A stretch of DNA of 64,000 nucleotides from NCBI GenBank assembly GCA_964612295.1, contig CAZTDY010000010.1, forward strand, positions 30,826 to 94,825, written 5' to 3'. Every line of letters starts with the position of its first letter. The first letter of the stretch is position 1. The position numbers and the translations under genes were made by a program. The DNA is from CAYQJL01 sp964612295 (GTDB taxonomy: Bacteria > Eisenbacteria > RBG-16-71-46 > CAIMUX01 > WJJG01). Positions 43,811-51,778 of this stretch are shown in pieces. Under the pieces are notes generated by a model. The model had not been told where the DNA came from, made no database searches, and worked only from the letters and a program-made list of their open reading frames with translations.

Positions 43811-44740
43811 ATGGCACAGGAACGGCTGCGGGTTGGAGTGCTCGATGTTGAGTCGGGACACCTCCACGGGACCTGGTTGCAGGAACAGCTGTGCGAGAAA
43901 TGGCCGGACATGAAGGTGGTCCTTCGGGCGCTTGGCGCGAAGCCGCGTCAGAAGCGTACCTCGAAGAACGGTGTGGACATCCCGATTCGGGCGTTCTACT
44001 CCGAGCCCATCTACGAGGCCCTCAATGCGGGGAAAGTGGATGTGGGTGTCCACCGCATGAAGGATCTGCCGGCGACCCTGCCCGATGACGTGCACCTGGT
44101 CGCCGTCTGTGAGCGGAAGACTCCGCTGGATGTCCTGATCTCGCGGGATGACTCGATCATCGACGAGCTGCCCTCGGGAGCCCGGATCGGGGTGAGCAGC
44201 CTGCGCCGGCAGGCGCAGCTTCGAAGGTACCGTCCTGATCTGGATCTGGAATTCGTGGTCGGTACGCTCAGCGAGCGCCTGCACATGGTCGATTCGGGTG
44301 TGCTCTACGGGATCGTGGTGGCCGCCTCGGGGATCGAATGGCGCGGCTGGCAGGAGCGGGTGGCGGAGGTTTTCACCGCGCAGGTCTGTACGCCGGCGGT
44401 CGGGCAGGCGGCCCTGGGACTGCTCGTGCGGGACGAGGACAGCGAGGTGGCCGAGAAGCTTCGTTTCCTCAATCACACCCTCTCCAGAAGCGAAGTCGAA
44501 GCCGAGCGCGCCTTCCATCACGCGGTGGGAGCCTGGGAGGGTGCACCGGTGGGTGCGCTGGCCCGGGTCAAAGGCGACATCCTCAAGATGGAAGGGTGCG
44601 TCTGCTCCTTGGACGGCAAGTTGGTCATTCGGGGCCGGGCCGAAGGGTTTCCCGATGACCCGGTCCGCACCGGCGAACGATTGGCGCAGACGCTCCTCGA
44701 GCAGGGAGCCGCGGCTATCTTTGACGAGACGGGCGAGTAG
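43811..44740 (+). CDS. Hydroxymethylbilane synthase homologue lacking the cofactor cysteine
   Basis: 309 residues from the ATG at 43811. The HemC fold is recognisable: VDVGVHRMKDLPATLPD (Asp85 aligns with the catalytic Asp84 of E. coli HemC), GARIGVSSLRRQAQLRRYRPDL (Arg132-Arg133 align with Arg131-Arg132), and PAVGQAALGLLVRDED. But the dipyrromethane-binding motif GGCQxPxG reads AWEGAPVG, so the Cys is replaced by Glu243, and the N-terminal ATRxS block that supplies Arg11 reads VGVLDVESG. RGNxxTRL reads VGTLSERL. An enzyme without the covalent cofactor could not work by the known mechanism. Likely a paralogue with a different role, not the housekeeping hemC. No other haem genes adjoin; serS follows after 45 bp. 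Confidence 0.75.
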   Translation: MAQERLRVGVLDVESGHLHGTWLQEQLCEKWPDMKVVLRALGAKPRQKRTSKNGVDIPIRAFYSEPIYEALNAGKVDVGVHRMKDLPATLPDDVHLVAVCERKTPLDVLISRDDSIIDELPSGARIGVSSLRRQAQLRRYRPDLDLEFVVGTLSERLHMVDSGVLYGIVVAASGIEWRGWQERVAEVFTAQVCTPAVGQAALGLLVRDEDSEVAEKLRFLNHTLSRSEVEAERAFHHAVGAWEGAPVGALARVKGDILKMEGCVCSLDGKLVIRGRAEGFPDDPVRTGERLAQTLLEQGAAAIFDETGE

Positions 44741-44785
44741 GCCCAGGGAAGACACCAGAGAGCAAGCCAGGTTGGAAGGGGCGGC

Positions 44786-46060
44786 ATGTACGATCTTCGT
44801 TTTGTCCGGGAGCATGAGGCCGAGCTGCGCGAAGCCGTTCGCAAGAAGGGCGAGAAGGCCGATCTAGACGAAATCATGGCGCTGGACAAACGGCGGCGGG
44901 AGATCCTGGGCGAGGTCGAGACGCTGAAAGCCGAGCGCAACCGGGTTTCGGCGGAGATCGGCCAGCGCAAGGCCACCGGGGAAGACGCCGAAGAGGCCGT
45001 CAAAGAGATGCGCGAGGTCGGCGCGCGGATCAAGCAGTTCGACCAGCAGCTGAGCGACCTGCTGCCGAAGATGGATGAGCTGATCAGCTGGATTCCCAAC
45101 ATCCCTCACGAAACGGTGCCCGAAGGCGATGAGTCGGCCAACCGGTTGGTCCGCGAGTGGGGCAGTCCGCGCACCGAGGAGGGACTGCGCGACCACGTGG
45201 ACCTGGGGGCGGCCCTGGGGATCCTCGAGCTGCCGGCCGCCTCGCAGATGAGCGGCTCCGGCTTCTCGATGCTCATCGGGGACGGTGCCCGGCTGCAAAG
45301 GGCCCTCATCAACTTCATGCTCGAACGCCATTCCGGATGCGGCTACCGGGAGGTGCGGATTCCCTACGCCACCCGGGCCGAGGCGCTCTTCGGGTGCGGC
45401 CAGCTGCCGAAGCTCAAGGAGGACATGTATTCGATTCCTCTTGATGAGCTCTTCCTGATTCCCACCGCGGAGGTGCCCCTGACCAATCTCCTGCGCGGAC
45501 GCGATCTGAGGCATGAGGAGCTGCCGATCAACTTCGTGGCCTACTCGCCCTGCTTTCGGCGGGAGGCGGGGACCTACGGCAAGGATACGCACGGGCTGAT
45601 CCGGGTTCATCAGTTCGACAAGGTGGAGATGGTGAAGATCGTCCCCCCCGAGTCCTCCTACGAGGCCCTCGAGGAATTGACCGCCGACGCGGAGGCCATT
45701 CTGCAGGCGCTGGAGCTGCCGTACCGCGTCCTTGAATTGGCGACCGGGGACCTTAGCTTTGCCGCGGCGAAGTGCTACGATCTGGAGTTGTGGGCGCCCG
45801 GGGAGGGCCGCTGGCTGGAGGTGTCCTCCTGCAGCAATTTCGAGGCGTTTCAGGCCCGGCGGATCGGCCTGCGCTATCGTAATCCCCAGGGCAAGAAAGC
45901 GTACGTCCACACGCTCAATGGGTCGGGGGTGGCGCTGCCGCGGCTGATCGTCGCCATCATGGAACAGTATCAGACGAGCGCGGGCACCATTCGGGTGCCG
46001 GAGGTCCTGAAGCCCTATCTTGGGGGCGACGAGGAACTCCGCGGAGAGAGCGGAGTCTAG
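44786..46060 (+). CDS. serS: Seryl-tRNA synthetase
   Basis: 424 residues. An N-terminal antiparallel coiled-coil arm (about 1-110) that contacts the long variable arm of tRNA-Ser, then a class II core: LIPTAEVPLTNLLRG, motif 2 SPCFRREAGTYGKDTHGLIRVHQFDKVE, EVSSCSNFEAFQARR, and motif 3 NGSGVALPRLIVAIMEQYQ. If this genome inserts selenocysteine as the two in-frame TGA genes suggest, SerRS would also charge tRNA-Sec with serine, the first step of Sec synthesis; that link is general knowledge, not seen here. Confidence 0.97.
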   Translation: MYDLRFVREHEAELREAVRKKGEKADLDEIMALDKRRREILGEVETLKAERNRVSAEIGQRKATGEDAEEAVKEMREVGARIKQFDQQLSDLLPKMDELISWIPNIPHETVPEGDESANRLVREWGSPRTEEGLRDHVDLGAALGILELPAASQMSGSGFSMLIGDGARLQRALINFMLERHSGCGYREVRIPYATRAEALFGCGQLPKLKEDMYSIPLDELFLIPTAEVPLTNLLRGRDLRHEELPINFVAYSPCFRREAGTYGKDTHGLIRVHQFDKVEMVKIVPPESSYEALEELTADAEAILQALELPYRVLELATGDLSFAAAKCYDLELWAPGEGRWLEVSSCSNFEAFQARRIGLRYRNPQGKKAYVHTLNGSGVALPRLIVAIMEQYQTSAGTIRVPEVLKPYLGGDEELRGESGV

Positions 46061-46115
46061 AGAACAGGCCGCCCGTGAGCCGCGACCGCCGGACACGCAC
46101 ACGAACGGGGGAAGC

Positions 46116-47423
46116 ATGTCGGTCTCCAGATCGAATCTCTCGACCCTGCTGAGGGCCTACCTCTTTCTGGGTAGTTTTGTGCTGGTCGCGGCCGCCTTCG
46201 TCTACAGCTACAGCTGGGTGCGCAAGGTCAACCAGGAATCGCAGGCGGTCGGGCAGCTGCTCGCGCGGTTCGTGGCCTCTAGTGCGCTGGAAGCCACGGC
46301 CAGCCCGGAGCTCCAGGACATTTTCGACGAGGTCATCAAACCCAGCGATCTGCCGCTCATCCTGACCGATCGCGCGGGTCGTCCCTTCGTCTGGCGCAAC
46401 ATCGGCATCGCGAAGGATGCCGTGGACATCGAGACCATCTCCAGATGGGATCCCTCCGCCGACGATGCCTCGCCGGTCATCCGACGGATCGTCGAGAAGA
46501 AGGAGGAATTCGAGCGCCTCCATGATCCGGTCCCGATCTACGGGAAGGAACGTACGCGGGAGTTCGGCTACGTCTATTTCGGCGAGCGGCGACTGGCGCG
46601 TGAGCTCCGCTACATTCCGCTCGTCCAGCTTGGGATCATCTTTGTCTTCATTGCCCTCGGGTACCTCGGGTACCGCTCGATCAAGACGAGCGAGCAACGG
46701 GCCATCTGGATCGGCTTGGCGAAGGAGACCGCCCACCAACTCGGGTCGCCGATCTCCTCTCTGCTGGGCTGGGTCGAGCTCTTGCGCATGAAACAGAGTG
46801 AGTCGGAAGAGACCGCCGACGCCGCCCCCGCCGAGGGGGACTCGGATACACTCCCCGACGTGTCGCTGTCCAGGCCGTTCCTGACCGAGGTCCTCAACGA
46901 GATGGAGGACGATGCGGAGCGGCTGAACAAGATCGCGAAACGTTTCGGCCAGGTGGGCTCGCCGCCGCGATTGAACACGGTCGACGTCGTGCCGATCGTG
47001 AGCTCGGCCGTGCGTTACTTCCGTCGCCGGCTGCCGCACCTCAAGAAGGAAATCGAAATCCAAGAGCTCTACGACATGGTTCCGCCGGTCAACGTCAACG
47101 ATGAGCTGATCGAGTGGGTCGTGGAGAACATCCTGAAGAACGCCATCGATGCAACCGGCGAACAGGGCCGGATCAAGATCGAGGTCATGCATCGGCACGA
47201 AACCGAGTGTGTCGAGGTCCGGATCAACGACGAGGGGCGGGGGATGACCGCGGCCGAGGTCCGGCAGGCCTTCTCGCCCGGATACTCGACCAAGAGCCGC
47301 GGCTGGGGACTGGGCCTGACGCTTACCAAACGGATCGTCGAGGACTACCACGGCGGCCATGTCTACATCGAGCGCTCCGAGCCGGGCAAGGGTACCACCT
47401 TCGTCGTGTCCTTCCCGGTATAA
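46116..47423 (+). CDS. Sensor histidine kinase, PorY-like
   Basis: 435 residues from the ATG at 46116 (GGGGGAAG upstream); upstream in-frame starts would overlap serS. Two membrane segments (about 12-32 and 165-185) frame a periplasmic sensor of about 130 residues; no HAMP or PAS is obvious. The H-box is KETAHQLGSPISSLLGW with His207, followed by an acidic insertion (about 228-245). The ATPase part has VENILKNAIDA (N box), NDEGRGM (G1) and GWGLGLTLTKRI (G2). The ETAHQLGxPxSSLxGW form is the one I know from PorY, the kinase of the type IX secretion regulator PorX. The next gene, 11 bp downstream, is a PorX-like regulator. Confidence 0.9.
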   Translation: MSVSRSNLSTLLRAYLFLGSFVLVAAAFVYSYSWVRKVNQESQAVGQLLARFVASSALEATASPELQDIFDEVIKPSDLPLILTDRAGRPFVWRNIGIAKDAVDIETISRWDPSADDASPVIRRIVEKKEEFERLHDPVPIYGKERTREFGYVYFGERRLARELRYIPLVQLGIIFVFIALGYLGYRSIKTSEQRAIWIGLAKETAHQLGSPISSLLGWVELLRMKQSESEETADAAPAEGDSDTLPDVSLSRPFLTEVLNEMEDDAERLNKIAKRFGQVGSPPRLNTVDVVPIVSSAVRYFRRRLPHLKKEIEIQELYDMVPPVNVNDELIEWVVENILKNAIDATGEQGRIKIEVMHRHETECVEVRINDEGRGMTAAEVRQAFSPGYSTKSRGWGLGLTLTKRIVEDYHGGHVYIERSEPGKGTTFVVSFPV

Positions 47424-47434
47424 GACGGGAACCC

Positions 47435-49027
47435 ATGGCATCGACACGACAACATATCCTCTGGGTCGATGATGAAATCGACATGCTTCGGCCCCACATC
47501 CTCTACTTGGAGAGCAAGGGATACCAGGTCACCCCCGTGGCCAATGGGTTCGACGCCCTCGATCTGATCCAGAAGCAGAGCTTCGACGTCGTCCTCCTCG
47601 ATGAGAACATGCCCGGTATGGGCGGGTTGGATGTGCTCGCGGGCATCCAGGAGCATCGCCCCGAGCTGCCGGTGATCATGATCACCAAGAACGAAGAAGA
47701 AAACATCATGGATGAGGCGCTGGGCCAGCGCATCACCGACTACCTGATCAAACCGGTCAACCCCAGCCAGATCTTCCTGGCCTGCAAGAAGCTGTTCGAG
47801 TCGAGGAATCTCGAACGAGACGTCACCGTGCGCGACTACGTGCGGCGCATGGGGGCCGAGCTGGGTGATCCTCCGCAAGAGCAGACCTGGGACAGCTGGT
47901 CACGGCGTTATCTCGAAGCCGTTCGCTGGGATCTCCAGCTCGACGCCATCTCCGAAGAGGGCCTGGCCCAAAGCCACGACGCTCATCTGCAGGAGCTCAA
48001 TCGCCAGTTCGGACGGTTCATCGAAGCCAGCTATCGAGGGTGGGTCGAGCAGCCGCCCGGCAACCGGCCGGTGCTCTCACCGGATGTCATCCCTCAGCGG
48101 GTGGTGCCACGCTTGAAGAAGGGCCAGCGCGTGGCCTTGATCGTCCTCGACTGCCTGCGGCTCGACGAGTGGCTGTCGTTCGAATCCCTGCTGCCGGCCG
48201 AGGTTCGGCGCAAGCGCGAGCTCTACTGTTCGATTCTACCGTCCGCCACGGTCTACGCCCGAAACGCGCTGTTCAGCGGGCTCTTTCCGCGTCAGATCGC
48301 GCGCAAGTACCCCGACTTCTGGGAAGAGGTGCAGGTCTCCGAGATGGGCATGAACCGTTTCGAGAACGAGCTGCTGCAGAGCCTGCTCCAGCAACATGGC
48401 GTTCACCGGGGCGGCGCACACTACCGCAAGGTGGTCAGGCGCGACGATGCCGATGAGCTCGTCCGGCAGATGGGCAGTCTGGCCGATCAGCAGTTGGTGG
48501 CGCTCGTGTTCACTTTTGTCGACAACTTCACGCACGGGCGGAGCCGGGACACGATCATCGCCGAGTTTGCCCAAGACCTCCCCGCTCTGAGGGCCCACCT
48601 GCGCACCTGGTTCGAACGGTCGGTGGTGCGGCAGGCCATTCGGGCTTTTCTCCGGCAGGGTCGGGTGGTGATCGTGACCACCGATCACGGCAGTATTCAG
48701 GTGCGTCGCCCCGCGCTCGTGAAGGCGGATCGTGAAACGTCGAAGGGTGTCCGGTTCAAGTTCGGTCGCTCGCCGCGCGTGCAGGAAGATCAGGCGGTGC
48801 AGGTGCGCGAGCCCGCCAGCTTCGGCCTTCCCGAGGGCGGGCTGCTCAAGACCTACATCTTCGCGCGCGACGACTACTTCTTCCTCTACGGGGCCCGTCG
48901 CCAGAGCCACGAGCGGGCATTGAAGAACAGCTTTCAGCATGGGGGGATCTCGATGGATGAGCTCATCATCCCCATCGTGACGCTCATGCCCCCCTCCATG
49001 TCGGACGACGACGGGGAACTCCCATGA
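47435..49027 (+). CDS. porX: PorX-like response regulator with PglZ (alkaline-phosphatase superfamily) domain
   Basis: 530 residues from the ATG at 47435. Receiver domain (1-120) with DDE at the start, phospho-acceptor Asp56 in VVLLDENMPG and Lys in LIKPVN. A helical linker (about 125-210) leads to a PglZ domain: VLDCLRLDEW as first metal site, SATVYARNALFSG with Thr272 at the nucleophile position, FVDNFTHGRS, and TTDHGSIQV as second metal site, followed by YFFLYGARRQ and GGISMDELIIPIVTLMP. This is the PorX architecture; PorX hydrolyses cyclic oligonucleotides and controls type IX secretion in Bacteroidetes. Its adjacency to a PorY-like kinase and the presence of sorting-tail proteins in the window fit that role. 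Confidence 0.9.
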   Translation: MASTRQHILWVDDEIDMLRPHILYLESKGYQVTPVANGFDALDLIQKQSFDVVLLDENMPGMGGLDVLAGIQEHRPELPVIMITKNEEENIMDEALGQRITDYLIKPVNPSQIFLACKKLFESRNLERDVTVRDYVRRMGAELGDPPQEQTWDSWSRRYLEAVRWDLQLDAISEEGLAQSHDAHLQELNRQFGRFIEASYRGWVEQPPGNRPVLSPDVIPQRVVPRLKKGQRVALIVLDCLRLDEWLSFESLLPAEVRRKRELYCSILPSATVYARNALFSGLFPRQIARKYPDFWEEVQVSEMGMNRFENELLQSLLQQHGVHRGGAHYRKVVRRDDADELVRQMGSLADQQLVALVFTFVDNFTHGRSRDTIIAEFAQDLPALRAHLRTWFERSVVRQAIRAFLRQGRVVIVTTDHGSIQVRRPALVKADRETSKGVRFKFGRSPRVQEDQAVQVREPASFGLPEGGLLKTYIFARDDYFFLYGARRQSHERALKNSFQHGGISMDELIIPIVTLMPPSMSDDDGELP

Positions 49028-49524
49028 CCGCGCCCCTGACGCGAGTGTTCCGCAGCCGCAGCGTAGACCAGACCCACGCTGCCGCGGCGGCCCTTGCGCG
49101 CGGGCTCAGGCCGGGAGACGTGGTGGCCTTGATGGGCGACCTGGGGGCGGGGAAGACCCGGTTCGTCGAAGGGGCTTCCCGGGAGTTGGGATACGAAGGC
49201 CGCGTGCGGTCCCCGAGTTTTACACTGCTCAATATCTATCGGGGAACGCGGCCGATCTACCACTTCGACCTCTACCGGTGGGACCGGCAGACGGGCGAGC
49301 TGGAGCTCGAGGGATGGGAGGAGTTCTTCGAAGGGGAGGGCATGAGCTTCATCGAATGGGCCCAGAATCTGGGGCCTCATCTGCCCCGGCGGAGCCTGGT
49401 GGTGAGAATGACCCAGCCCGAAGATGAACACCGCATCCTGACCGTAGATGCGACCGAGCCCCACCATCGGGCTCACCTGGAGACGCTGGACCTGTTCCGG
49501 TCCGGCGATGAGGAGACGGAATGA
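49024..49524 (+). CDS. tsaE: tRNA threonylcarbamoyladenosine biosynthesis ATPase TsaE
   Basis: 166 residues. Walker A GDLGAGKTRFVEGASRELG (about 39-57), then SPSFTLLNIYRG and IYHFDLYRWDRQ, the standard TsaE order, with FIEWAQNLGPHLP. It is the ATPase of the TsaBDE complex that makes t6A37 in ANN-decoding tRNAs. Its ATG overlaps the porX stop (ATGA) and its stop overlaps the tsaB start. Confidence 0.95.
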   Translation: MTAPLTRVFRSRSVDQTHAAAAALARGLRPGDVVALMGDLGAGKTRFVEGASRELGYEGRVRSPSFTLLNIYRGTRPIYHFDLYRWDRQTGELELEGWEEFFEGEGMSFIEWAQNLGPHLPRRSLVVRMTQPEDEHRILTVDATEPHHRAHLETLDLFRSGDEETE

Positions 49525-50303
49525 GTGGCCCCGCGCCGAAAGCGAGCCCGCCCGAGCGGGCGGTGCTGGGGATCGACGCCTCCGGCCTGCTGGCCGGTGT
49601 CGCCCTCGCCCAACACGGGCGCCTCCTGGGCGAAGTGCGCTGCGACGTGCGGGCCTCGGCCAGCGAACGCGTCCTGCCGCAGGTGGATCTGCTGCTCAGC
49701 GACTTCGGACTGAAGATGACCGACGTAGGCCGCGTCGGCGTCGCCCTGGGGCCCGGCTCGTTTACCGGACTGCGCGTGGCGCTCGCGACGGCGAAGGGTT
49801 TGGCTCAGGGGCTATCGATTCCGCTGATCGGGGTCTCCAGTCTGCAGGCCCGATCCTATGCCTTGCAGGCCGGTGGACGGGCGGTCCTCGTGGTGACCGC
49901 GCACCGCCGAGGAGCCGTCTTCTGCGGGGCCGGGCGATGGACCGGCGACCGATTCGAAGAGCTGCTGCCCGAAGCCAGCCGACAGGTGACCGAAGCGGGC
50001 GAGTGGGTGGGCGAGGCCGTGAGATGCTCAGGCGCCGCCACCGGAGCCCCGCTCTTGGTGACCGGGGATGCGACCGATCTGCTCTTTGAGCAACTCGGTG
50101 ACGGGGACCGAGCCTCGACTCAGGCCCCCCTTCTTGCCGTGCCCGGACTCCCGGGCTCCATGCCGGGCGTGGTGGCGATCCTGTCCGAGCTGGCCCCCCG
50201 CGAGGCGGAGGTCACCGGCGTGGATCTCGAGGCCCTGGAGCCGCGCTACCTGCGAGGGAGCGATGCGCGCCGACCGGCGCGCCGGGGTGGGGGCGATTCC
50301 TGA
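49521..50303 (+). CDS. tsaB: tRNA threonylcarbamoyladenosine biosynthesis protein TsaB
   Basis: 260 residues. An ASKHA-fold half: VLGIDASGLLAGVALAQHG, ASASERVLPQVDLLLSD, VGVALGPGSFTGLRVALATAKGLAQG. Members lack catalytic residues and scaffold TsaD/TsaE. The C-terminal part is longer than in E. coli TsaB and ends with LEPRYLRGSDARRP, a usual TsaB end. Overlaps tsaE and rimI. Confidence 0.93.
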   Translation: MSGPAPKASPPERAVLGIDASGLLAGVALAQHGRLLGEVRCDVRASASERVLPQVDLLLSDFGLKMTDVGRVGVALGPGSFTGLRVALATAKGLAQGLSIPLIGVSSLQARSYALQAGGRAVLVVTAHRRGAVFCGAGRWTGDRFEELLPEASRQVTEAGEWVGEAVRCSGAATGAPLLVTGDATDLLFEQLGDGDRASTQAPLLAVPGLPGSMPGVVAILSELAPREAEVTGVDLEALEPRYLRGSDARRPARRGGGDS

Positions 50304-50827
50304 TGGCCGCCGGGCCCCAGCCTCCGGGTGACCGGGCGCCCCTGGCGGCAACGGACTTCGAACTCCGGGATCTGGAACCGGAGGACGTCGATCGGGTGCT
50401 CGCCCTCGAGAATGAGATCTTCATCGATCCCTGGATCCGCGAATCGTTCGAGGCCGAGATTCGCCCGGAGGAGGGGGTCCACTGGGCGCGGACCGCGTGG
50501 CGTGGGTCCCGGCTGGCGGGATACGTGGTCGCCTGGTTTGTTTTGGATGAAGTTCATCTTGCAAATATCGCCGTCGCAAAGATTTATAGACATCTTGGAT
50601 TGGGAGGGCGACTGCTCGAATGTGTCCTGGATGAGGCGCGGCAGCGGGCCAGCCGCTGGATTGGACTCGAGGTCCGTCAATCGAACGAGGGCGCCCAGGC
50701 CTTCTATCGGACCTACGGCTTCCGGCCGGTGGGGATCCGCAAGGGCTACTACCGGGTGGGCAGTGAAGATGCGCTGGTCATGGCGCTTGAACTAGACCAG
50801 AATGAACTCGAATCAGAGACGGTTTGA
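50303..50827 (+). CDS. rimI: Ribosomal-protein-alanine N-acetyltransferase RimI-like
   Basis: 174 residues; TGATG overlap with tsaB. A GNAT domain: FELRDLEPEDVDRVLALE, FIDPWIRESFEAEI, AGYVVAWFVLDEVHLANIAVAK, acetyl-CoA loop HLGLGGRLLECVL, and NEGAQAFYRTYGFRPVGIRKGYY. The tsaB-rimI pairing is conserved in bacteria. The stretch around 50535-50600 (TTTTGGATGAAG to ATAGACATC) is locally more AT-rich than the rest of the gene. Confidence 0.9.
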   Translation: MAAGPQPPGDRAPLAATDFELRDLEPEDVDRVLALENEIFIDPWIRESFEAEIRPEEGVHWARTAWRGSRLAGYVVAWFVLDEVHLANIAVAKIYRHLGLGGRLLECVLDEARQRASRWIGLEVRQSNEGAQAFYRTYGFRPVGIRKGYYRVGSEDALVMALELDQNELESETV

Positions 50828-50866
50828 GCGGCCTGCGCGTGCGCTCCGGTCCCGATGAGGTAAACA

Positions 50867-51772
50867 TTGTCCTGGCTCAGGAAGATCATAGAACGTCCCA
50901 CCCGCCAGCCGCGCAAGTCGGTCCCCGACGGGGTCTGGATGAAGTGCGCCGGCTGCGCGGAGATTCTCTACCGGCAGGAACTCGAGCGGAATCTGTTCAT
51001 CTGCAGCCGGTGTGGGGCCCACTTCCGAATCCTCCCGCAGCAGTACATCGACATCCTCTGTGATGAGGCCACCTTCGAACCGCTCTTCGGCGAGATTCGA
51101 AGCAGCGATCCTCTCTCATTTCGTGACGCCAGCGGCAAATACAAGGATAAGCTCAAGCGGGCAACGAAGGGGGAGGAGAGCCGCGAAGGGGTGATCACCG
51201 GCCGGGCGCGCATCGAGCAGCTGCCGGTGACCCTCGGGGTGATGGACTTCGGGTTCCTGGGGGGCAGCATGGGATCGGTGGTGGGCGAGCGCATCGCCAG
51301 GCTGTCGGCCCTGGCCTGTCGGGAACGGCTGCCGCTGATCATCATCTCCAGCTCGGGAGGGGCCCGGATGCACGAGGGGATCCTCTCCCTGATGCAGATG
51401 GCCAAGACCTGTGCCGAGCTGGCGCGTCTCGATGAGGCGCGGGTGCCCTTCATTTCGATACTCACCGATCCGACCACCGGCGGGGTGAGCGCCAGCTTCG
51501 CCATGCTGGGAGATATCATTCTCGCCGAGCCCGGCGCCCTGATCGGATTCGCCGGACCGCGCGTGATTCGCGAGACGATTCGGCAAGAGCTGCCCGAGGG
51601 GTTCCAGCGCGCCGAGTTCCTCTTAGAGCACGGATTCGTCGATCAGGTTGTTCCGCGTGACCGTTTGCGTCAAACTCTCGCCCGACTGCTGCATCATTTC
51701 GTGGACAGTGGGCGTATCAAAGCGCAAGCAGCGGACCGGGGGGTGTCCCCCGCCGGGTACCCGCAGGAATGA
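50867..51772 (+). CDS. accD: Acetyl-CoA carboxylase carboxyltransferase subunit beta
   Basis: 301 residues from a TTG start with GAGG 7 bp upstream. N-terminal zinc ribbon: KCAGCAEILY and FICSRCGAHFRI (four Cys). The crotonase-like core has FGFLGGSMGSVVGERIAR, SSSGGARMHEGILSLMQMAKT and LTDPTTGGVSASFAMLGDII. AccD pairs with AccA (not seen here) to carboxylate acetyl-CoA for fatty-acid synthesis. The accD-folC neighbourhood is common in bacteria. Confidence 0.96.
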   Translation: MSWLRKIIERPTRQPRKSVPDGVWMKCAGCAEILYRQELERNLFICSRCGAHFRILPQQYIDILCDEATFEPLFGEIRSSDPLSFRDASGKYKDKLKRATKGEESREGVITGRARIEQLPVTLGVMDFGFLGGSMGSVVGERIARLSALACRERLPLIIISSSGGARMHEGILSLMQMAKTCAELARLDEARVPFISILTDPTTGGVSASFAMLGDIILAEPGALIGFAGPRVIRETIRQELPEGFQRAEFLLEHGFVDQVVPRDRLRQTLARLLHHFVDSGRIKAQAADRGVSPAGYPQE

Positions 51773-51778
51773 CGATTG

